NCBI GenBank assembly: GCA_013373005.1
Contig: JABXIP010000252.1
Span: 1-16,810, forward strand
Reading direction: 5' to 3'
DNA length: 16,810 nucleotides
Source of the DNA: Cytophagia bacterium
GTDB lineage: Bacteria; Bacteroidota; Bacteroidia; Cytophagales; Cyclobacteriaceae
Shown here: positions 14,753 through 16,810 of the stretch, one piece after another
Layout of the letters: the number at the start of each line of letters is the position of its first letter
How positions within the stretch are numbered: the first letter of the stretch is position 1
The notes under the pieces: model-generated
The model's database searches: none
Told to the model about the DNA's origin: nothing
Seen by the model: only the letters and a program-made list of their open reading frames with translations
Program-made: the position numbers and the translations under genes

Positions 14753-16113
14753 AGGTCGTCTAAATCAACTACATCAGATTTCTTAAGCCACTTCTTATAT
14801 CCGAACAGTAGGTTCAAACCAAACCTAAAGTCTGCTTTAGAATATTGCTCGGGTCTATTGGTAACCAAAGCATTATCCATAGCTAGATAAAATTGTACAG
14901 GGCCAATATTCGTTCCAAGGTTAGCCCCAAAATTGAATTCATTGTTACCTCTCAAGCTACCCAATATGCCTACAACAAACTTGTTGAATCTGTGATTGTA
15001 CGCAAAAGCATAGTTGGCTTGCATATCGCTCAACGCATTTCTCTTAAAGTATAGTACAGAAAAGCGATCATTTGGAGTTAGATAGTAAGAAGCTGATAAA
15101 TAGATTCTCTTAGCAATGGTTGTTGAAAAAGCATTCTGAGTTTCGTTGGAAGTGAACTTATTAGCAATACTATCCTGAATAGCTTGCTCAGTATCCATAT
15201 CCTCTCCCCTCAATTGAATACCAGAAAAAGTAAAATCAGTATCTGCAGTATTGTAGTTTCTTACCTGCTCTGTCCATTTGATTTTACCGATATCATTTAC
15301 TGCTGCTTCTACTTCTAACCAAGGAAAAGGCTTATATCTTGCTCCTAAGTCGAAAGCCACTGAACTGTTCTTGTTGTTCATCATATATGATATCATATCT
15401 GATGACTCGTAATCGTCAGAATTGGTAAAGAAATCTAAGCCTGCCGTATTGACAACTCCATTTTGAACCTGTACTTGCCAACTGAAGTCGTTAGCACTCG
15501 TTGTAAGCCTTAATCCTGCATCTTCCTTAATTGATACATGATACATACCATTGACTAACTTGACTCTGGCTCCAACCACGAGTTTGTCATCCAGGAATCT
15601 ACGTGCATAACCAAAACCTATTTCCTGAAATGCATCCATGCGTATTGTACTTCCTGTAAAGTCCAAAGTACTTCCAATGCTATTAGAATTACCATTGGCT
15701 AAAAACTCAACCAAGTCCTTATTGTAGACAAAATCTACGTTAGCTTTTACATTGGCAAAAATTGAGAAACCACCTTGCTTGGTCTTAAAACCCAAATGCA
15801 AAAGATTCAAATCAACCTGAGCATCAATATGGTTCTTCTCCAACGCTACTCCATTGAGCACATCGAAATTGACACTAAAGTCATTTTGGCCAGGTGCCTT
15901 ATATAATAACTCTTCAAGCTTTACATCTCCTTGAACTGTAAGTCCTACATTGGTTGGTAAACCAAGTGTGAAACTATTATCAGGGATAAAGGCTGGTTGA
16001 AAATTCGATGTTTGCGGAACGATATCCCTTAGCTGATAAAATGAAAGGAATCCTTGTGCTTTAACCTGATAGGAAACCACAATAGCGAGTAGTATAATTA
16101 TCTGCTTTCTCAT
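14749..16113 (-). CDS. Outer-membrane beta-barrel protein, DUF5723-like
   Basis: A 454-residue secreted protein: signal peptide MRKQIIILLAIVVSYQVKA with cleavage before Q20. Next comes SNFQPAFIPDNSFTLGLPTN (36-55), the NPA-like opening seen in Bacteroidota barrels such as DUF5723 and PorP/SprF-type proteins. The rest is a series of short alternating-polarity strands, for example FSIFANVKANVDFVY, EIGFGYARRFLDDKLVVGAR, VAFDLGARYKPFPWLEVEAA, IYLSASYYLTPNDRFSVLYF and NEFNFGANLGTNIGPVQFYL. The chain ends with a charged tail (KKSDVVDLDDL) instead of a C-terminal aromatic strand. The family has no established function that I know of; an outer-membrane location is inferred. It starts one base after the upstream partial gene, so they form an operon. 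Confidence 0.85.
   Translation of the reverse strand: MRKQIIILLAIVVSYQVKAQGFLSFYQLRDIVPQTSNFQPAFIPDNSFTLGLPTNVGLTVQGDVKLEELLYKAPGQNDFSVNFDVLNGVALEKNHIDAQVDLNLLHLGFKTKQGGFSIFANVKANVDFVYNKDLVEFLANGNSNSIGSTLDFTGSTIRMDAFQEIGFGYARRFLDDKLVVGARVKLVNGMYHVSIKEDAGLRLTTSANDFSWQVQVQNGVVNTAGLDFFTNSDDYESSDMISYMMNNKNSSVAFDLGARYKPFPWLEVEAAVNDIGKIKWTEQVRNYNTADTDFTFSGIQLRGEDMDTEQAIQDSIANKFTSNETQNAFSTTIAKRIYLSASYYLTPNDRFSVLYFKRNALSDMQANYAFAYNHRFNKFVVGILGSLRGNNEFNFGANLGTNIGPVQFYLAMDNALVTNRPEQYSKADFRFGLNLLFGYKKWLKKSDVVDLDDL
15378..15405. repeat. 28-base near-perfect palindrome inside the DUF5723-like gene
   Basis: The arms 15378-15391 (TCATCATATATGAT) and 15392-15405 (ATCATATCTGATGA) are reverse complements at 13 of 14 positions with no spacer; the inner 14 bases, centred on GATATC, are a perfect palindrome. 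It encodes part of SSDMISYMMN, so some of it may reflect codon choice. Confidence 0.8.
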
Positions 16114-16114
16114 G

Positions 16115-16810
16115 TTAGTTTCCTTTTGTGTCTATAGTTAAATCCAATTGGCCTGAGACTTTGAAGTTCAATTCATAGTCATCAAAAAGCTTCACATTGG
16201 CTCCTTGATCTGCATCAGTAGTAGAGAGAGTAACCAGTAGCCTGATACTTTGTGCATTCTGAATAGACTTAATGTCTTCTTCTTCCAAAATAAAGTCTGT
16301 TGTACCTGTTGCAGGTTGTGTAGTACGGCCACTAGACCCAACCTCAGCAGCCTGAAATATTGCTTGCTGATCTATAGAGTGAAGTATGCTATTATTCCCA
16401 TTAAGGAATTGCACCTCTACTGAACCCGATAGTGGAATGTAATTTTCCGATGCCAACCTAAGCATAAGTCGCTTGGCTTGATCCATATTTTCTGGTGGAG
16501 AGAAGGGCATATCTTCTTCAACCTGAAGACCATCTATGGTCATATCGAAAGGGATTTCGATATCTACCCCAACATTCAACAAACTCTGATCATTGATGAA
16601 GTTATACTGAAAAGGCACTCCATTTGGATTGGAATAAGCTATTACATCAACAACTACTGTTTCAGGCTGTAAACTCAGCAAATCGGCAATGTTAGAGTTT
16701 GTATTATTAAGTTCTATGGTAGTCTCTCTTACAGCTCCTTCATTAATCAATCGTGGCCCTGCCACAGTATTTAGTTGATTAATGATATCACCCTGAAGAC
16801 TCAGGCTTTG
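16115..16810 (-). CDS. Hypothetical beta-rich surface or periplasmic protein, C-terminal part (5' end outside window)
   Basis: The frame stays open to base 16810, so the GTG at 16765 is not the real start and the gene begins beyond the window; 231 residues are visible. I do not recognise the family. The composition is rich in Asn, Asp, Gln, Thr and Ser with few Lys, and the pattern is one of beta strands: ETVVVDVIAYSNPNG, LLNVGVDIEIPFDMTIDGLQ, YIPLSGSVEVQFLNGNNSIL, IRLLVTLSTTDADQG and YELNFKVSGQLDLTIDTKGN. There are no membrane helices or cysteines in the visible part. This looks like repeated Ig-like or beta-sandwich modules of an exported protein. It ends one base before the DUF5723-like gene, implying the two products work together at the cell surface. 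Confidence 0.7.
   Translation of the reverse strand, partial: QSLSLQGDIINQLNTVAGPRLINEGAVRETTIELNNTNSNIADLLSLQPETVVVDVIAYSNPNGVPFQYNFINDQSLLNVGVDIEIPFDMTIDGLQVEEDMPFSPPENMDQAKRLMLRLASENYIPLSGSVEVQFLNGNNSILHSIDQQAIFQAAEVGSSGRTTQPATGTTDFILEEEDIKSIQNAQSIRLLVTLSTTDADQGANVKLFDDYELNFKVSGQLDLTIDTKGN

Noticed and set aside
16478..16672. 64-codon plus-strand ORF near the right end
   Set aside because: It is antisense to the partial beta-rich protein and has no promoter or family match.
1..16810. tRNA, rRNA, CRISPR, insertion sequences, prophage or defence genes
   Set aside because: All stretches over 300 bases without a long gene were read; only 2072-2409 qualifies, and it is explained by the H1-like gene and its signals. 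No repeats or mobile-element proteins were seen.

Overview
The window looks like chromosomal core sequence from a Bacteroidota bacterium, most likely a marine or gliding Cytophagales relative such as the Roseivirga/Fulvivirga/Marivirga group; the genus is a guess. The reasons are: low-to-moderate GC, a 57-residue histone H1-like gene typical of the phylum, a DUF5723-type outer-membrane barrel, an alpha-oxoamine synthase of the sphingolipid/sulfonolipid type, and Bacteroidota-style promoters (TTG, about 20 bases, TAnnTTTG) with weak Shine-Dalgarno sites. I see no rRNA or tRNA gene, insertion sequence, integrase, CRISPR array or defence cassette.

Layout. (1) 1-2071, plus strand: the 3' end of ligA (NAD-dependent DNA ligase), a small Bacteroidota-specific protein and dapA (lysine/diaminopimelate synthesis), joined by two TAATG one-base overlaps. 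(2) 2072-3740, minus strand: a short histone H1-like gene, absent from the supplied list of longer ORFs, and an alpha-oxoamine synthase whose promoter lies inside the longest ORF, so its true start is internal. A hairpin at 2089-2110 separates this from dapA. (3) 3819-7165, plus strand: accC (biotin carboxylase with a C-terminal extension), a DUF1015 protein and maf, tightly packed and closed by a two-way terminator at 7171-7200. (4) 7219-10745, minus strand: read in the order sdaAB (serine dehydratase beta subunit), a TolC-like outer-membrane protein and an HlyD-like periplasmic adaptor, with gaps of 9 and 8 bases. No inner-membrane pump gene is present. (5) 10828-12424: a class IV aminotransferase (PabC/BCAT-like, plus) whose 3' end overlaps thyA (minus) by 23 bases. 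(6) 12455-14752, plus: an RND/MMPL-type membrane protein that starts next to thyA and ends in a CTAG shared with the stop codon of the next convergent gene. (7) 14749-16810, minus: a DUF5723-like outer-membrane protein and, one base upstream, a secreted-looking beta-rich protein that runs off the window.

Most genes are housekeeping: DNA ligation, lysine, acyl-CoA carboxylation, lipid base synthesis, nucleotide clean-up, thymidylate and possibly folate. The less explained parts are the DUF1015 protein, the protein between ligA and dapA, the C-terminal surface pair (DUF5723 plus partner), the pump-less TolC/HlyD pair behind sdaAB, and the H1-like gene. I found no convincing new multi-gene system. 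The leads below are mainly gene-start corrections, lineage-specific small proteins and gene-boundary architecture.
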